A DNA stretch of 17,500 nt from Theodoxus fluviatilis (GCA_034096865.1 JAWQFJ010005870.1:1-17500); one strand, 5' to 3'; positions 1 through 9,102 are shown, counted from the stretch's first letter. Notes: generated by a model not told the origin, from the letters alone. Program-made: numbers and translations.

Positions 1-147
1 GAGGGCTTGGTGGCTGTCTGCTGGCGCTTATATAGGCATGGCTATCGTGGTCTTGGGAGTTACCTCCCCTTGACTGGCGCCCCTGCCTATGTCTAAGCGA
101 CCGGATTGGCCGGGGCAGACAGTCACGTGGGTATGAATTATGCAAAT
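1..147 (-). promoter_or_regulatory. Probable RNA polymerase II promoter reading leftwards out of the window
   Basis: Read on the minus strand, this segment holds four promoter motifs in a plausible order. They are an octamer ATTTGCAT (140-147), an E-box CACGTG (124-129), a CCAAT box (105-109) and a TATA box TATATAAG (27-34). Initiation about 30 bases beyond the TATA box would fall at or just past the left edge, so the transcribed gene lies outside the window. Octamer plus CCAAT plus TATA is a combination known from histone and some snRNA promoters, but I cannot tell which gene this serves. The stretch is richer in G+C and CpG than the sequence that follows. The motifs are seen directly; their function is inferred. 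Confidence 0.45.
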
Positions 148-403
148 TCTTTTTTCGAGGTCAAAAGGTCATATATCACTGGTTTGTCTACTGATAAGTA
201 TGTTAGGAAAACATAGAAATTAGTTTAAATTTCTTCAATTTCTTGCCACTTTTTCTCATCAGTTGAAACCCATAGCAGCAGGACTTTCTTGATTGGCACT
301 GAAACCATGTCCATGGGCAGCCTCAAGCTGCATGTTGAACCACTAGGAGACATCAGCTATAGATGGGAAGTTTCCATCCTGGAAAGTTATTCTATGCATA
401 TGT

Positions 404-480
404 CTTATCTGCTGCACCCATTACAAGGGTACCTTAGCCATAGTCTGCGGCATCTGAATAGAGATTCTCACCTTTCTGGG
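404..480 (+). repeat. Direct repeat, copy 1 (partner at 907-970)
   Basis: This segment aligns with 907-970 in the same orientation. Both copies share CTTATCTGCT, then CCCATTACAAGGGTACCTTA, then GTCTGC and AGATTCTCA, and both finish in CTGGG. Copy 1 has about 13 extra bases (near GGCATCTGAATAG) between GTCTGC and AGATTCTC. The second copy lies about 100 bases before the 24-bp minisatellite. This could be a fragment of a dispersed element or a local duplication; I do not recognise the family. Confidence 0.65.
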
Positions 481-906
481 TACACCACAACAAAGTAAAG
501 TACTTTTGCAAGTACAGATCAGATGCAATGCAGTAAACACATGTCAATGACAAGTAATCATAATCTACTCAAGCACAGGAGAAGTCACATGAGAAAACCA
601 CAATGATGAAATTATCTGTGTAACAAATGAGATCATTGTTTAGATGCGTGGCTGGAGAGGCAAGTGGAGGAGAACAAAAGAAAAGTGAATACTTGCTGGG
701 AGGGTAAAGGCAAGGTGTGTCATCTGTTCATCTCTGGAAGATGGAGTCATAACATTGTTAGTCTTGGAGAGTGCTGGGGTGTTGGAGCATTCACAGTACC
801 AATTCTGCATGGTAATTTCCAGACTCTAAGGGGGTCAGGGAGGGTGACTGGAAGACCTAGTATGCGAGCCAGCCTCCATTAATGGCTTTGCCGTACCTGC
901 AAAGTT

Positions 907-970
907 CTTATCTGCTAAACCCATTACAAGGGTACCTTAGCCCTAGTCTGCAGATTCTCATTTTCCTGGG
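907..970 (+). repeat. Direct repeat, copy 2 (partner at 404-480)
   Basis: This is the shorter copy of the repeat at 404-480, lacking about 13 internal bases. It shares the 20-base core CCCATTACAAGGGTACCTTA and the flanking blocks, with a few substitutions. No open frame is conserved between the copies because the indel is not a multiple of three. Confidence 0.65.
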
Positions 971-1064
971 CTTGCACAAAGACTCTGAAACAACTGTGAC
1001 TCTCAGTCTGTGGGGGCACAAGATCCTATGTTTGCTGCAATCTATGTAAATAACCCTTACCCTG

Positions 1065-1738
1065 CAAGGTCTTGACTGGGCCAGGACTGCAAGTCTTGAC
1101 TGGGCCAGGACTGCAAGTCTTGACTGGGCCAGGACTGCAAGGTCTTGACTGGGCCAGGACTGCAAGTCTTGACTGGGCCAGGACTGCAAGTCTTGACTGG
1201 GCCAGGACTGCAAGTCTTGACTGGGCCAGGACTGCAAGTCTTGACTGGGCCAGGACTGCAAGTCTTGACTGGGCCAGGACTGCAAGTCTTGACTGGGCCA
1301 GGACTGCAAGTCTTGACTGGGCCAGGACTGCAAGTCTTGACTGGGCCAGGACTGCAAGTCTTGACTGGGCCAGGACTGCAAGTCTTGACTGGGCCAGGAC
1401 TGCAAGTCTTGACTGGGCCAGGACTGCAAGTCTTGACTGGGCCAGGACTGCAAGTCTTGACTGGGCCAGGACTGCAAGTCTTGACTGGGCCAGGACTGCA
1501 AGTCTTGACTGGGCCAGGACTGCAAGTCTTGACTGGGCCAGGACTGCAAGTCTTGACTGGGCCAGGACTGCAAGTCTTGACTGGGCCAGGACTGCAAGTC
1601 TTGACTGGGCCAGGACTGCAAGTCTTGACTGGGCCAGGACTGCAAGTCTTGACTGGGCCAGGACTGCAAGTCTTGACTGGGCCAGGACTGCAAGTCTTGA
1701 CTGGGCCAGGACTGCAAGTCTTGACTGGGCCAGGACTG
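1065..1738. repeat. 24-bp minisatellite, 28 tandem copies
   Basis: Twenty-eight head-to-tail units were counted from the spacing. Units 1 and 4 are 25 bases because of one extra G (CAAGG instead of CAAG); the others are 24. The last 24 units (1163-1738) appear identical. The unit contains two small palindromes, CAAGTCTTG across the unit junction and CTGGGCCAG in the middle. Because 24 is a multiple of three and the unit lacks stops in several frames, long repetitive ORFs run through it on both strands. I treat these as by-products, since there is no unique protein sequence around them. The array ends abruptly at GTCGCAGCG. Such homogeneity points to recent expansion or ongoing gene conversion. 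Confidence 0.95.
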
Positions 1739-2703
1739 CAAGTCGCAGCGCATGCTGCTAGTGATGAGGGGGGAGAGTAGTGAATTGTGCTTTCAAAAAA
1801 TTCACCAAAAAATTCAGCATCAACATTTTCTTAAAACAATGACATAAATTTGTCCTTTGTTCAATTGTGAATACTTCTGGTATAGGCTTTGGTATATTTG
1901 TTCGATAGTTAAAAGGGGTAGATGTATTGTCATTGAAAATATGAAATGTAGCTTTTTTAAAATGAAGTGCGTTGAACCAAACAGACCTAACTACGATGCC
2001 AGGGCAAGGGTTTAGCAACGAAGGAAAAAGAGTTTAATATTTGAACATCTTTGACCCATAATTGGGTCTAATGCCATTTCACCTGTACCCCTGATTATTC
2101 ATCCACTATCCACGAAGAGCAATCATGCAGACTGAGATTGAAAAAACATCTCGAGAATGTTTTGTCCCACTGTTGCGGTCATTCTTCACATCATCGTGCC
2201 AAGACAACAGTTAATGGGCAGTTAACTATAAACATACCATGGGCTGGATGCAATATGATTTCTAGGGAGAGAAGTTACAAGTTTCAAGCCAGTGCATACA
2301 CACACTTGTATTTTCAACCGTGGAACATACTTATCAGTTTTTCTACCTCATATCTACAATAGATGTGGAAATGTAAAATGATACAACCAGCTATGAAATT
2401 TAATTTTGTAATCCTTGCAAAAAAATAATGATGTTTCAACTATATGCTCCACACACACAAAAACAAAAGCTCCACAGCAAGGGCTTCCAGCCGACGAGGG
2501 GGCATCGGGCGGCTCCAGCCGGAGGTAATTCTCAACATAAAAACTGGGAGAATAAGCTAGTTTCTTGAGACAAAAAGAATATACAGAGCTCCCGGCCTGA
2601 GTGTGATTAGCTAATGGCAGACCACAATGTCAAGGGTAAATTTACTGATGACCTCTCTGGGCCTGAAGACTTGTATGACATATCAGTTCAATTCAGTCTC
2701 AGT
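1739..2703. other. Intergenic stretch, no gene seen
   Basis: The sequence is AT-rich and without a supportable exon. ORFs of 74-86 codons occur at 1758-2018 (minus) and 2138-2362 (plus) but lack protein-like composition or splice context. A compact GC-rich spot at about 2482-2526, with several CpGs, stands out from AT-rich surroundings. Its origin is unknown. Confidence 0.5.
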
Positions 2704-2940
2704 TCAGTCTCTTAACCCTGAGATGGGTTGTTGAGGCACCACTGATGACTTTCGGACAATCTTCCTCCATCGATCTCTATCCTCTGTGGCTCGCTGTGAG
2801 TCAGCAAAGGTCAAGCCTGTCCACACTTTGATGTTGTCTTCCCACCTCTTTCTCTGCCTGCCTCTCCTTCTCCCACCTGGTACGGTACCTTGCAGGATGG
2901 TCTTGGCCAGCCCACTGCCTTGACACGTGACCGTACCATG
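2704..2940 (-). pseudogene. LINE (non-LTR retrotransposon) ORF2 C-terminal tail, 5'-truncated
   Basis: On the minus strand an open frame runs from about 2940 to a TGA at 2704-2706. It encodes roughly 78 residues that include LAKTILQGTVPGG, then GRRRGRQRKRWEDNIKVW, then TGLTFADSQRATEDRDRWRK and finally VVPQQPISGLRD before the stop. An Arg/Lys-rich stretch followed by W-x-DN-I-K-x-W and a second R-x-W block is the usual extreme C-terminus of ORF2 in several invertebrate LINE families, downstream of the reverse transcriptase. The frame meets a stop just upstream, near 2955, so the reverse transcriptase and endonuclease parts are missing. After the stop, short degenerate CTGAACTGAG/CTGAATTGAA repeats (about 2680-2705) look like a LINE 3' tail. 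It is a dead 5'-truncated insertion. The clade is not assigned. Confidence 0.75.
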
Positions 2941-3205
2941 ACATATGCAACATAACTAATTACATGGAATTAAAATCTGCTCACCATGCCAGTCAATTTG
3001 AAAAGATGGAAACTATTTAGTTCTTCTGCTTGGTTGCATCTTGCCAGGTTATCCAGGTAGTCTATCAAAATCCACTTTGTGTCATAGCCTTTGCAATCAA
3101 CTGCATACCAGATAGCCAGGAGTGTCCATTGAGATCTTGCTGTGAGGTGACTTGTGTCATGATGGACTACAAACTCAGGGATCTAATTTCTGTCTTCTTT
3201 TTAAA
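2941..3205. other. Unique non-coding sequence
   Basis: No exon, RNA gene or repeat was recognised. A short acceptor-like string near 3048 (CTTGCCAG followed by GTTATCCAG and GTAG) could only bound a 9-base exon and is not accepted. Confidence 0.4.
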
Positions 3206-3241
3206 ATATATATACATGTGTGTGTGTGTGTGTGTGGGGGG

Positions 3242-3290
<49 letters not shown>
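3206..3290. repeat. (TG)n microsatellite with poly-G interruption
   Basis: A short TATATA lead-in is followed by (TG)n, a run of about nine G residues (about 3235-3244), and then (TG)n to 3287. Cys/Val ORFs across it are translation artefacts of the repeat. Confidence 0.95.
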
Positions 3291-4560
3291 AAGAAAACAG
3301 AAGTGGAGGAAGGGTGAATACTGAATTACTGAATTGATGCACAACTCCTACATCTGTTCAGGAGAAGAAATGAAACAACGTGTTTTGCATAATATGATGA
3401 AGTGACTATTGCCATATTGATTGGCTTTGTTTTTATAAAAATTTATATACTTGAAAGTAACCATTGAAATAAGTTTTGGTGTCACGTTGTCACAAATAGC
3501 ATAAGTCATCACCTTAAAACTGTGCTTGGTTAAAAATTAATTAAGTAATGAATTTATTTTTTTAAACAGAAATTGCCTGTGGCTATGATCTCTCTTTGTT
3601 TAGAAACATTTACTGAAAGTCAAGAAACTTTCAAAAACTCCACTATTCTTTCCTTTTCTTTTCTTTGTTTCCTCTTTAGTTTATTTTCCTTGGATGTCAT
3701 GGGCATCTTTTGAATATGGTTCATTCCCATCAGTACATGTACTTTGATGAGCTCTTACTGCATGGTCTCTTTGAGTATTGCAGGCTAAGTCAGTAAGTGT
3801 GCAAAATTTTACAATTTTAAATCACACGTGACATGGTAAGTAAAAAGAAAAAGAAAACAAATACAAAAGCAGCCATGATCACCTACAGAAGCAAAATGCA
3901 GTAATGAGTAACATTCTGCAGTACAGGACTGATGCAAAAAACAAGGACAGTGAAGGGCATTATTTGTGTAAACTGGCTTGAGCTCTACATGTATTAGTGA
4001 TGAGATGATATGTGAAACCACTATCAATTATACCCTTATAAGGGCATGAATAAAAATGAATAAATAAATAAACAAAAATTAAATCCAAATGAAAACCTCC
4101 CTTGGATGAATTCCGCTAATGGTACTTGCAGGTTCCTAATTTTGCAAGTTTGCATCAACCTGCAGTGCAGGGGGTATATGTTTATAAGTTTTGAAAATAT
4201 ATATATATATAATGTGTCGATATGCAAATATTCAGACAGTACAGTGTATGCTCACCGACGATTACTCTTCGCACAACTTGTCTGATTATCGAAAAGTAAT
4301 AAGTCATTTATTACCGAGTCACAAGTTTCCAGCAGGAGTCTGAGAAAGCGAAGTCATTAGAGTGGACTGCATCACTTATTCACGGGCATGCCATCAGTCG
4401 TAAAAAAAATTATGACAGCCTTTTCCACGCTCTCAAATGTTCTATTAACTACATAAAATGGTATATAAACCCATAAAAACAACCGATGCTGCTGGACACG
4501 TGTGGAATGAAGCGATAATATTTCGTGAGTAATGTTTCGTACACTGTCCGCTGCCCCTGG
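3291..4560. other. AT-rich intergenic stretch, no gene seen
   Basis: The region is low in G+C with several short homopolymer and A-rich patches, for example A-rich sequence with repeated AAATA near 4050-4075 and a 15-base (AT)n tract at 4197-4211. A small perfect hairpin, GTAATAA with TTATTAC around a 5-base loop, lies at 4296-4314. From about 4250 CpG dinucleotides become more frequent, leading into the CpG-rich block at 4561. The minus-strand ORFs here lack any recognisable protein feature. Confidence 0.45.
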
Positions 4561-4816
4561 CAATGCAACAAGAGTAAACTCCTCTTGGCGTACCCATGAT
4601 CACGGTGGAATCGGTGGGTGAGCTGCTGGCTGTCAGGAAAGAACGGGATGACAGTCCTCTTCCTGTGGTAGCTGGAGACATCCAAGGTATCGTATTCGCT
4701 ATGTCGCTGCCAGAGCAGGCTGAATTTTATCACAGATACGGGAGGAGATTGATTCCAAACCGCTGTGCGGCGGTTGCTCGCGATCATGTACCGGGATTTA
4801 CAAACGTGCTACGCTA
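4561..4816. promoter_or_regulatory. CpG-rich block, possible unmethylated promoter or first-exon region
   Basis: I count 16 CpG dinucleotides in about 256 bases, close to the number expected at roughly 50% G+C. Surrounding windows of the same size mostly hold only a few. In animals with mosaic methylation, CpG-retaining islands mark unmethylated DNA, often promoters, but a recently inserted element could look the same. It lies about 2.6 kb upstream of the first identified exon of the plus-strand gene, and no splice link in the correct phase was found. Confidence 0.35.
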
Positions 4817-4817
4817 G
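4596..4817 (+). CDS. Unrecognised 73-codon ORF in the CpG-rich block
   Basis: The ORF begins ATGATCACGG and ends at TAG, encoding 73 residues that include GELLAVRKERDDSPLPVVAG, then SLPEQAEFYHRYGRRLIPNR and a CAAVARDHVPGF segment. The composition is mixed and protein-like, and the bases before the ATG are neutral for initiation. I recognise no domain. Possible donors inside it (GGTGAG near 4616, GTATCG near 4687) are in phase 0 or 1 and would not join exon A of the downstream gene, which needs phase 2. The opposite strand is also open for 112 and 78 codons, so coding strand and status are uncertain. It could be an exon of an unrelated gene, a small independent ORF or chance. Confidence 0.25.
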   Translation: MITVESVGELLAVRKERDDSPLPVVAGDIQGIVFAMSLPEQAEFYHRYGRRLIPNRCAAVARDHVPGFTNVLR

Positions 4818-4829
4818 GAGGATCTACTA

Positions 4830-5255
4830 AGTAAGATCCATTACCTCATGCAGTGGTAAAGGTGGCTGTCAGCTTTAGTTTGCCGATTTTGTGAGACTTT
4901 TCTCATCCAGTGATTCTAATTGTGTCCCTATGTTCTGTACAAACTCAATGAAGCTCGACTGTTGGTGCGTTCGTTAAGCTCTTGGGCAGACAGGCAAGAC
5001 GGCACTCGATCAGACTGAGATCAAAGCCAGAAAGGCCGCTACAGGAAGGCATTTCAAACTTATTCCAGGGATAGAACCTCTGTGCTTTCATCTGTAGGAC
5101 TCTCTGTCCCTGTCTCTGTGTCTGTCTGTCCGCATGTGAAGCAATGGTGCATTAGAATGGCCCAACAAACCTGGCCGGTAAGTTGACAATGACAAAAAGT
5201 TATTGCATCCGTTCCTCCTGTCTGCTTTTAAATCGGCCTCAAAGATTCTAATTAA
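4830..5255. other. Non-coding stretch, no gene seen
   Basis: No exon was supported. A short (TCTG)n-like pyrimidine-rich patch lies at 5099-5133. An acceptor-like site at about 5068 (TTATTCCAG followed by G) leads into a short open segment without a good donor in the needed phase. Confidence 0.4.
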
Positions 5256-5286
<31 letters not shown>

Positions 5287-5337
5287 GTGCGCGTGCGTGC
5301 GTGCGTGCGTGCGTGAGTGCGTGTGTGTGTGTGTGTA

Positions 5338-5394
<57 letters not shown>
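5256..5394. repeat. Compound microsatellite (TG)n-(CGTG)n-(TG)n-(GA)n
   Basis: A pure (TG)n start turns into repeated GCGTGCGTG units, returns to (TG)n and then switches to (GA)n from about 5359. Cys/Val and Arg/Glu ORFs across it are artefacts. Confidence 0.95.
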
Positions 5395-6026
5395 CAAAAA
5401 GCTACTGCTGCAAGATGCTCACCTCAAGATCTGGATCCTGTGGTCTTGAGGCAAATACACTATAGACAGTGGCCTGAAATGCTGCAAGGAGGGTTGGGAC
5501 TGTCAGGTGCTCCCAGTTGAAGTGGGGTGTAGAGGCTTCATAGCGCACTCAACAACCCAGTTTCTGGTGCCGTTGGGTTGCAAGCCCTCTCCCTCCAAAA
5601 GGGTCATCTGGCAACTTCAGCAGACAGCCGAGGCTGCATCTTTGTGGATCTGGCACAAGAACCAATGCCCTAGGGGACCTCAAGTTCTGCCCCAAACCAA
5701 TACTCCCTGGTGGCGTTTGCTGCTTGGGACCGCCAAAGTCCGAGCTACTGGAGTAGGCCCCGAAAGCCCCCACCCCCCACCCCACCCCCCTCCTTATGAA
5801 TATGGCAGCTAAAGGGAGATGGTGTCAAAAGGAAGTGAATAAGATGAATAAGAGAACTGTGGCAGTTAAGGGAGTGAAGAAAAAATGAACAGCCAGTTTA
5901 CTGTGTTTGTCTGCAGTTAATCTAGCAAAGCCTGCTACCACAGGACAGGGATATGTGAATGAATTGCTCTCAGCCTTCAAAGGCCACTGTAAAGCCAATG
6001 AGTATGAAATTACTAGAGCTGGTTGA
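5395..6026. other. GC-richer non-coding stretch sharing a short motif with intron E-F
   Basis: The 101-codon plus-strand ORF (5507-5812) and 78-codon minus-strand ORF (5549-5785) overlap each other and neither is recognisable. The minus-strand reading contains AYSSSSDFGG (around 5740-5770). A similar string with the same GCC-ACTCCAGTAGCTC nucleotide core occurs on the minus strand near 13410-13430, so part of this may be a dispersed repeat. A C-rich patch lies at 5769-5791. Nothing was recognised at 5820-6026. Confidence 0.35.
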
Positions 6027-6375
6027 GCCGCACACAAAAATAGTTGTTGTTATAGTAACGTACGGGACTGACCCTATTTTTTTCTGCCAACCCTAATTCA
6101 TTTTTTTCGATGGTGAAAAAAAAAGCGATGGTAAACAACAAAGTGCATGCTGATCCATATTCCCTGCCCTATAAGCACTCAAGTAATCCACTTCTTAAGT
6201 TAGTTTTATTTGAAAAAAGCATTTTCATTAAATGAAATGTGTTGATTTATGTTGAATCTGGCGTCATCTACAAGAAATTTTTTCAAGTTCAGGCCGACCT
6301 TCTGACCACAATTATTCTGTTTGCCATGTGACTGTAACCATAGGCTTTTTTTTCTTGGGGGGTTTTGGGGTGGGC
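6027..6375. mobile_element. MITE-like element, copy 1 (same family as 9912-10249)
   Basis: This segment aligns with 9912-10249 in the same order. It begins with GTTGTTGTTATAGTAAC, has CCCTGCCCTATAAGC in the middle and AAGTTCAGGCCGACCT in the right half, and ends CTGTAACCATAGG. The right end read in reverse (TATGGTTACAGTCAC, preceded by C-rich then A-rich sequence) resembles the left end, giving imperfect terminal inverted repeats. Outer ends are judged by analogy with copy 2: left near GCCGCACAC and right at GGGGTGGGC followed by TTA. The left target duplicate is degraded, so the ends may be off by several bases. It has no coding capacity, so it is non-autonomous. Confidence 0.6.
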
Positions 6376-6814
6376 TTAGAGTAAAGGCAAATCATGTCTC
6401 AATTTCCATAGTTATTCACCTTTTTTTAATCACATAGGCAGTGGGTCTCTTTCTATTCTGACCCACAGGGGATTACAGGACTTTTCAGCCCCAAAAGAGG
6501 CTGCTACAGATGACTAGCTGGAAAGGATACTGACAATTGTTTCTCAGTATGGATAGATATCATCATCTACCTTAGAGGAATAGAAACTTTCAGAGAATTG
6601 GGGCAGGTGGACTCAGGAAGAGACCCCAAATGTTTTGGCCTCATAGTCCCAAAGCTGAGGGGGGTGGGAATGGGGGGATGTGTGTGTCTGTATGTGTGTA
6701 CCACAACTGGATCATAACCCTCAGGTACCTGTCAGCTGTCTACAATGACCAATCATATGATCTCATGTTAGATAACACCATTAACCTCATCAACATTAAA
6801 AAGTTTCAAGTATG
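6376..6814. other. Non-coding stretch, no gene seen
   Basis: A good splice-acceptor string (pyrimidine tract ending CCCACAG) occurs at about 6468, but the sequence after it reaches a stop within 16 codons in the relevant frame and has no GT donor before that stop, so no exon is called. A G-rich patch lies at 6657-6680. Confidence 0.4.
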
Positions 6815-6840
6815 AGCATACTGAACTTGACTTACTTGAC

Positions 6841-7050
6841 TTATTCCCTTGAGTACCTTGTGGAGCATAGGGCCTCAGCAACAGTCCTCCTGCGTACTCG
6901 GTTCTGGGCAACCTTCCTCAGCTCTCCCCATGACAGGTTGCAGCTCTTCATCTCTTCCTCGCAGGATCGCCTCCAGGTGGTCTTGGGGCGACCAACTCGT
7001 CTCTTGCCCTGAGGATTCCACTGCAAGGCCGGCTGGCTTCCGTGAGGCTT
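6841..7050 (-). pseudogene. LINE ORF2 C-terminal tail, second family, 5'-truncated
   Basis: The minus-strand frame runs from a stop at 7051-7053 to TAA at 6841-6843, encoding about 69 residues. It contains ALQWNPQGKRRVGRPKTTWR, then EEEMKSCNLSWGELRKVAQN, then RRRTVAEALCSTR. A W-N-P-x-G-K-R-x-x-G-R-P-K-x-T-W-R-R block followed by a W-x-E-L-x-x-x-A-Q-x-R helix is the well-known C-terminal end of ORF2 in a widespread group of animal LINEs. The frame opens only shortly before the block, so the reverse transcriptase is missing. Downstream on the minus strand, repeated AGTCAAGTA units (about 6815-6840) look like a LINE 3' tail. It is a truncated relic and clearly a different family from 2704-2940. 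Confidence 0.8.
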
Positions 7051-7408
7051 TCACCAACCTGCGTCATAGGTCCTTCTGTAGAGGCATCTTCTTGAATCGA
7101 GCGCTGGTTTTCTTTTTCTGTTGCTTCGGTTTCTGTAGCAAAGAGCTTTTTTTCCGGGGTGGGGTTGCTAGCCCCACGCCCAACCCTCCTCCTTTCGCAA
7201 ACGGGAGCATACTGAAGCTCCATAGTAAAGGTTGCAGCTGTATACAGTGACTTTTACATACACATCCATGGGTCTCAAACTGATCTTGAGAAGCAAATAC
7301 TTTCAAGTACAAACACAAGATAAAAAGAAAGAAAGTCTCCTACCTGGCCTCTATCATTGGGTATTGAATCAGTTCCAGGTATTCCAAATGTCATCCTATC
7401 ATTCCCAG
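7051..7408. other. Probable LINE-related debris and 5' flank of exon A
   Basis: A GC-rich palindromic string, TGGGGTTGCTAGCCCCA, lies around 7161-7177, followed by CGCCCAACCCTCCTCC. I associate this kind of string with interspersed repeats in marine invertebrate genomes, and its position beside the LINE tail suggests related debris. From about 7230 the sequence is the intron preceding exon A, ending in the acceptor CATCCTATCATTCCCAG at 7408. No upstream exon was found. Confidence 0.35.
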
Positions 7409-7552
7409 TCTGGACATGACGGATCCAAGCACTGGGAGCTGGCAGGCATCTGGTAGCAGCATGGGACAGGAACTGTCTTCATGCATTGACCAGATTTTCC
7501 GCCGCGCCAAGAGCAACCGTCCTTGTCGCATGCCTCCTCTGGACGAGATCAC
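7409..7552 (+). CDS. Exon A of the unrecognised gene (144 nt, phase 2-2)
   Basis: The acceptor is TATCATTCCCAG with exon start at 7409, and the donor is GTGAGT at 7553. The first base completes a codon from an upstream exon, then 47 full codons and two trailing bases follow. The peptide starts LDMTDPSTGSWQASGSSM, continues GQELSSCIDQIFRRAKSNR and ends PCRMPPLDEI plus a split Thr. A Ser/Gly-rich lead is followed by a short helix-like, Arg/Lys-rich segment with two cysteines. The exon is richer in G+C and CpG (CCGCCGCGCC) than the flanking introns. The other frames are closed: the frame beginning at the exon's first base has a TAG and the in-phase frame is the only one clear to the donor. No family was recognised. 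Confidence 0.75.
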
Positions 7553-8740
7553 GTGAGTATTCTGTCCACCCTGCGCATGGTGTGTTGCATTTGTTAAACT
7601 ATATATGTCCTTCATAATGTCCCGAGATACAGGGGTTTTCCTAGCCTGCACCAGGAAAGTTGAAAGTCTGAATCTGGTAGTCAGTTTTCAATGACTTTTA
7701 TTCCTTCCCTTCTCAGTTCACAGCAATACCATGGTACATCAGTGACTGACAAGTCTTCACTTGTTCTTTGCTCTTCACTCTTCACTCTCGGGGCCCAGTT
7801 CCACATGAACTGTAAGAACGTGACTGAGGAAGCCTGAGAGAGTGATGCTGGATGAACATTTATGCAAGCTGAAAGAGCTACAGCTGTAATGATTCAAGGC
7901 CTTGTGGCTCAAGAGCCAACACTCGAGTGGGCGTTGAGGTGGCATTTGTGAACTCTGCCCCCCTGATGGCACATATGCTACTTGTGTCATCCCATGACTG
8001 AACTGCTGAAGCAGGCCCAGTGTTTGCCTTCTTTATTTTAATGCTTTCCTCTAGGCAAGTACAACTTGGTTTTGGTTTTCCCGCAAGATAATGGACTTTC
8101 CTAATAATTACCATGCTAAATTGTAGCAAAAGTAACAATAACATATTTTACAGATAAACACTCACCTCAATATAATGATGAAAAATGGTGTGGCTGAAGC
8201 TTTCACTTCTTGCACACTTGAAGTAAGCACTCAATGTATTCACAAAAAGTCACAATGGAATAACAACACAGTTCCCTGTTCAAAGCACTGTCTAATCCCC
8301 CTTATTCCACAGCAAAGCACAATAGTCCTGACAACACTTGGAAAAGTCCATCCACTCTAGCTACTGCTGTCAGATCACTATATCAACAGGATTTTTAAGA
8401 TAAACACTATTCACTTACATTTTTGTATTTCCCATGGGCAAACAACTTTCACTTTTTATTTTTCCTGATGGAAAATTTACTTGCCTTGGGCGACGGGAAA
8501 AGGGAAGGCAAACCCGAGGCCTTGACAGCTTTGTGGCCATGGAGCCCAGTCAAGGGGGGAGTAACTTGCAGCAGCTGCTGTATGTCATGAGCTGATACTG
8601 AGGGCTCTTGTCCAAGGGGTTAAAGCATTTGCCCACAGTTGCTTGCAGCCAGCAATGGTGGCATTCAAAACTGCACGATCCCAGAGTCACATCCTCAGAC
8701 AAGGTGTGTAATCTACATCGCCTCTCTCCACCGACCTGGA

Positions 8741-8777
8741 CTAAATCCCTGGCAAAACCAGGCACTGATTGGTTGCC
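8741..8777 (+). repeat. Inverted repeat, left arm
   Basis: The segment begins CTAAATC and ends CAGGCACTGATTGGTTGCC. It matches the reverse complement of 9103-9138 over about 36 bases with several mismatches and a one-base indel. A third, weaker match to the TGATTGGTTNCC end is seen on the minus strand near 9050-9064. Confidence 0.5.
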
Positions 8778-9102
8778 TAAAATAGCTGCATGCCACTTGG
8801 CTATATAATTACCAAAGACATCTTTGATGATACTATCATGTAGCTCAGTTGTGTGCACTTTTTCTTTTCCCCGCATATTATTTGCTAATTGGCTGTTGAG
8901 TAGTTCTGCACCACAGACATTTTTAATGCAATGTTCCTTCATGCTCACAGTTTGCAAGAGAATAAGTTCATTTGAAAATATGTCTCAGTCTGATTATGAA
9001 AAAGGTGAGTTTCTAAACACAATACACAAAGATGCAGTGGGTCATATTTATGGGTAACCAATCAACAGAAACTGTGTGAAATGAGTAATCATGTAATGTA
9101 TT

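Larger units (their letters stand above)
148..1064. other. Non-coding stretch with a 65-75 bp direct repeat, no gene seen
   Basis: Only short ORFs (under 75 codons) without protein-like features occur here. The one structured element is a direct repeat with copies at 404-480 and 907-970, annotated separately. The remainder is unremarkable moderately AT-rich sequence with no recognisable splice-bounded exon. Confidence 0.5.

Noticed and set aside
908..1780. Long ORFs of 211-281 codons on both strands through the 24-bp array
   Set aside because: They consist of an 8-residue repeat forced by a stop-free unit whose length is a multiple of three, and have no unique coding flank, promoter or splice context.
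3048..3056. 9-nt microexon GTTATCCAG in correct phase
   Set aside because: It is too short to support from sequence alone, the donor GTAGTC is weak, and it lies over 4 kb from exon A.
3030..3337. Cys/Val-rich ORFs over (TG)n
   Set aside because: Translation of a microsatellite.
6468..6516. Candidate exon after the CCCACAG acceptor (GLQDFSAPKEAATDD then stop)
   Set aside because: A stop follows within 16 codons in the phase required for this gene and there is no GT donor before it.
8550..8957. 135-codon minus-strand ORF in intron A-B
   Set aside because: It has no recognisable domain and lies in a repeat-like segment with an inverted-repeat arm. Chance in a GC-richer patch is the simpler explanation.
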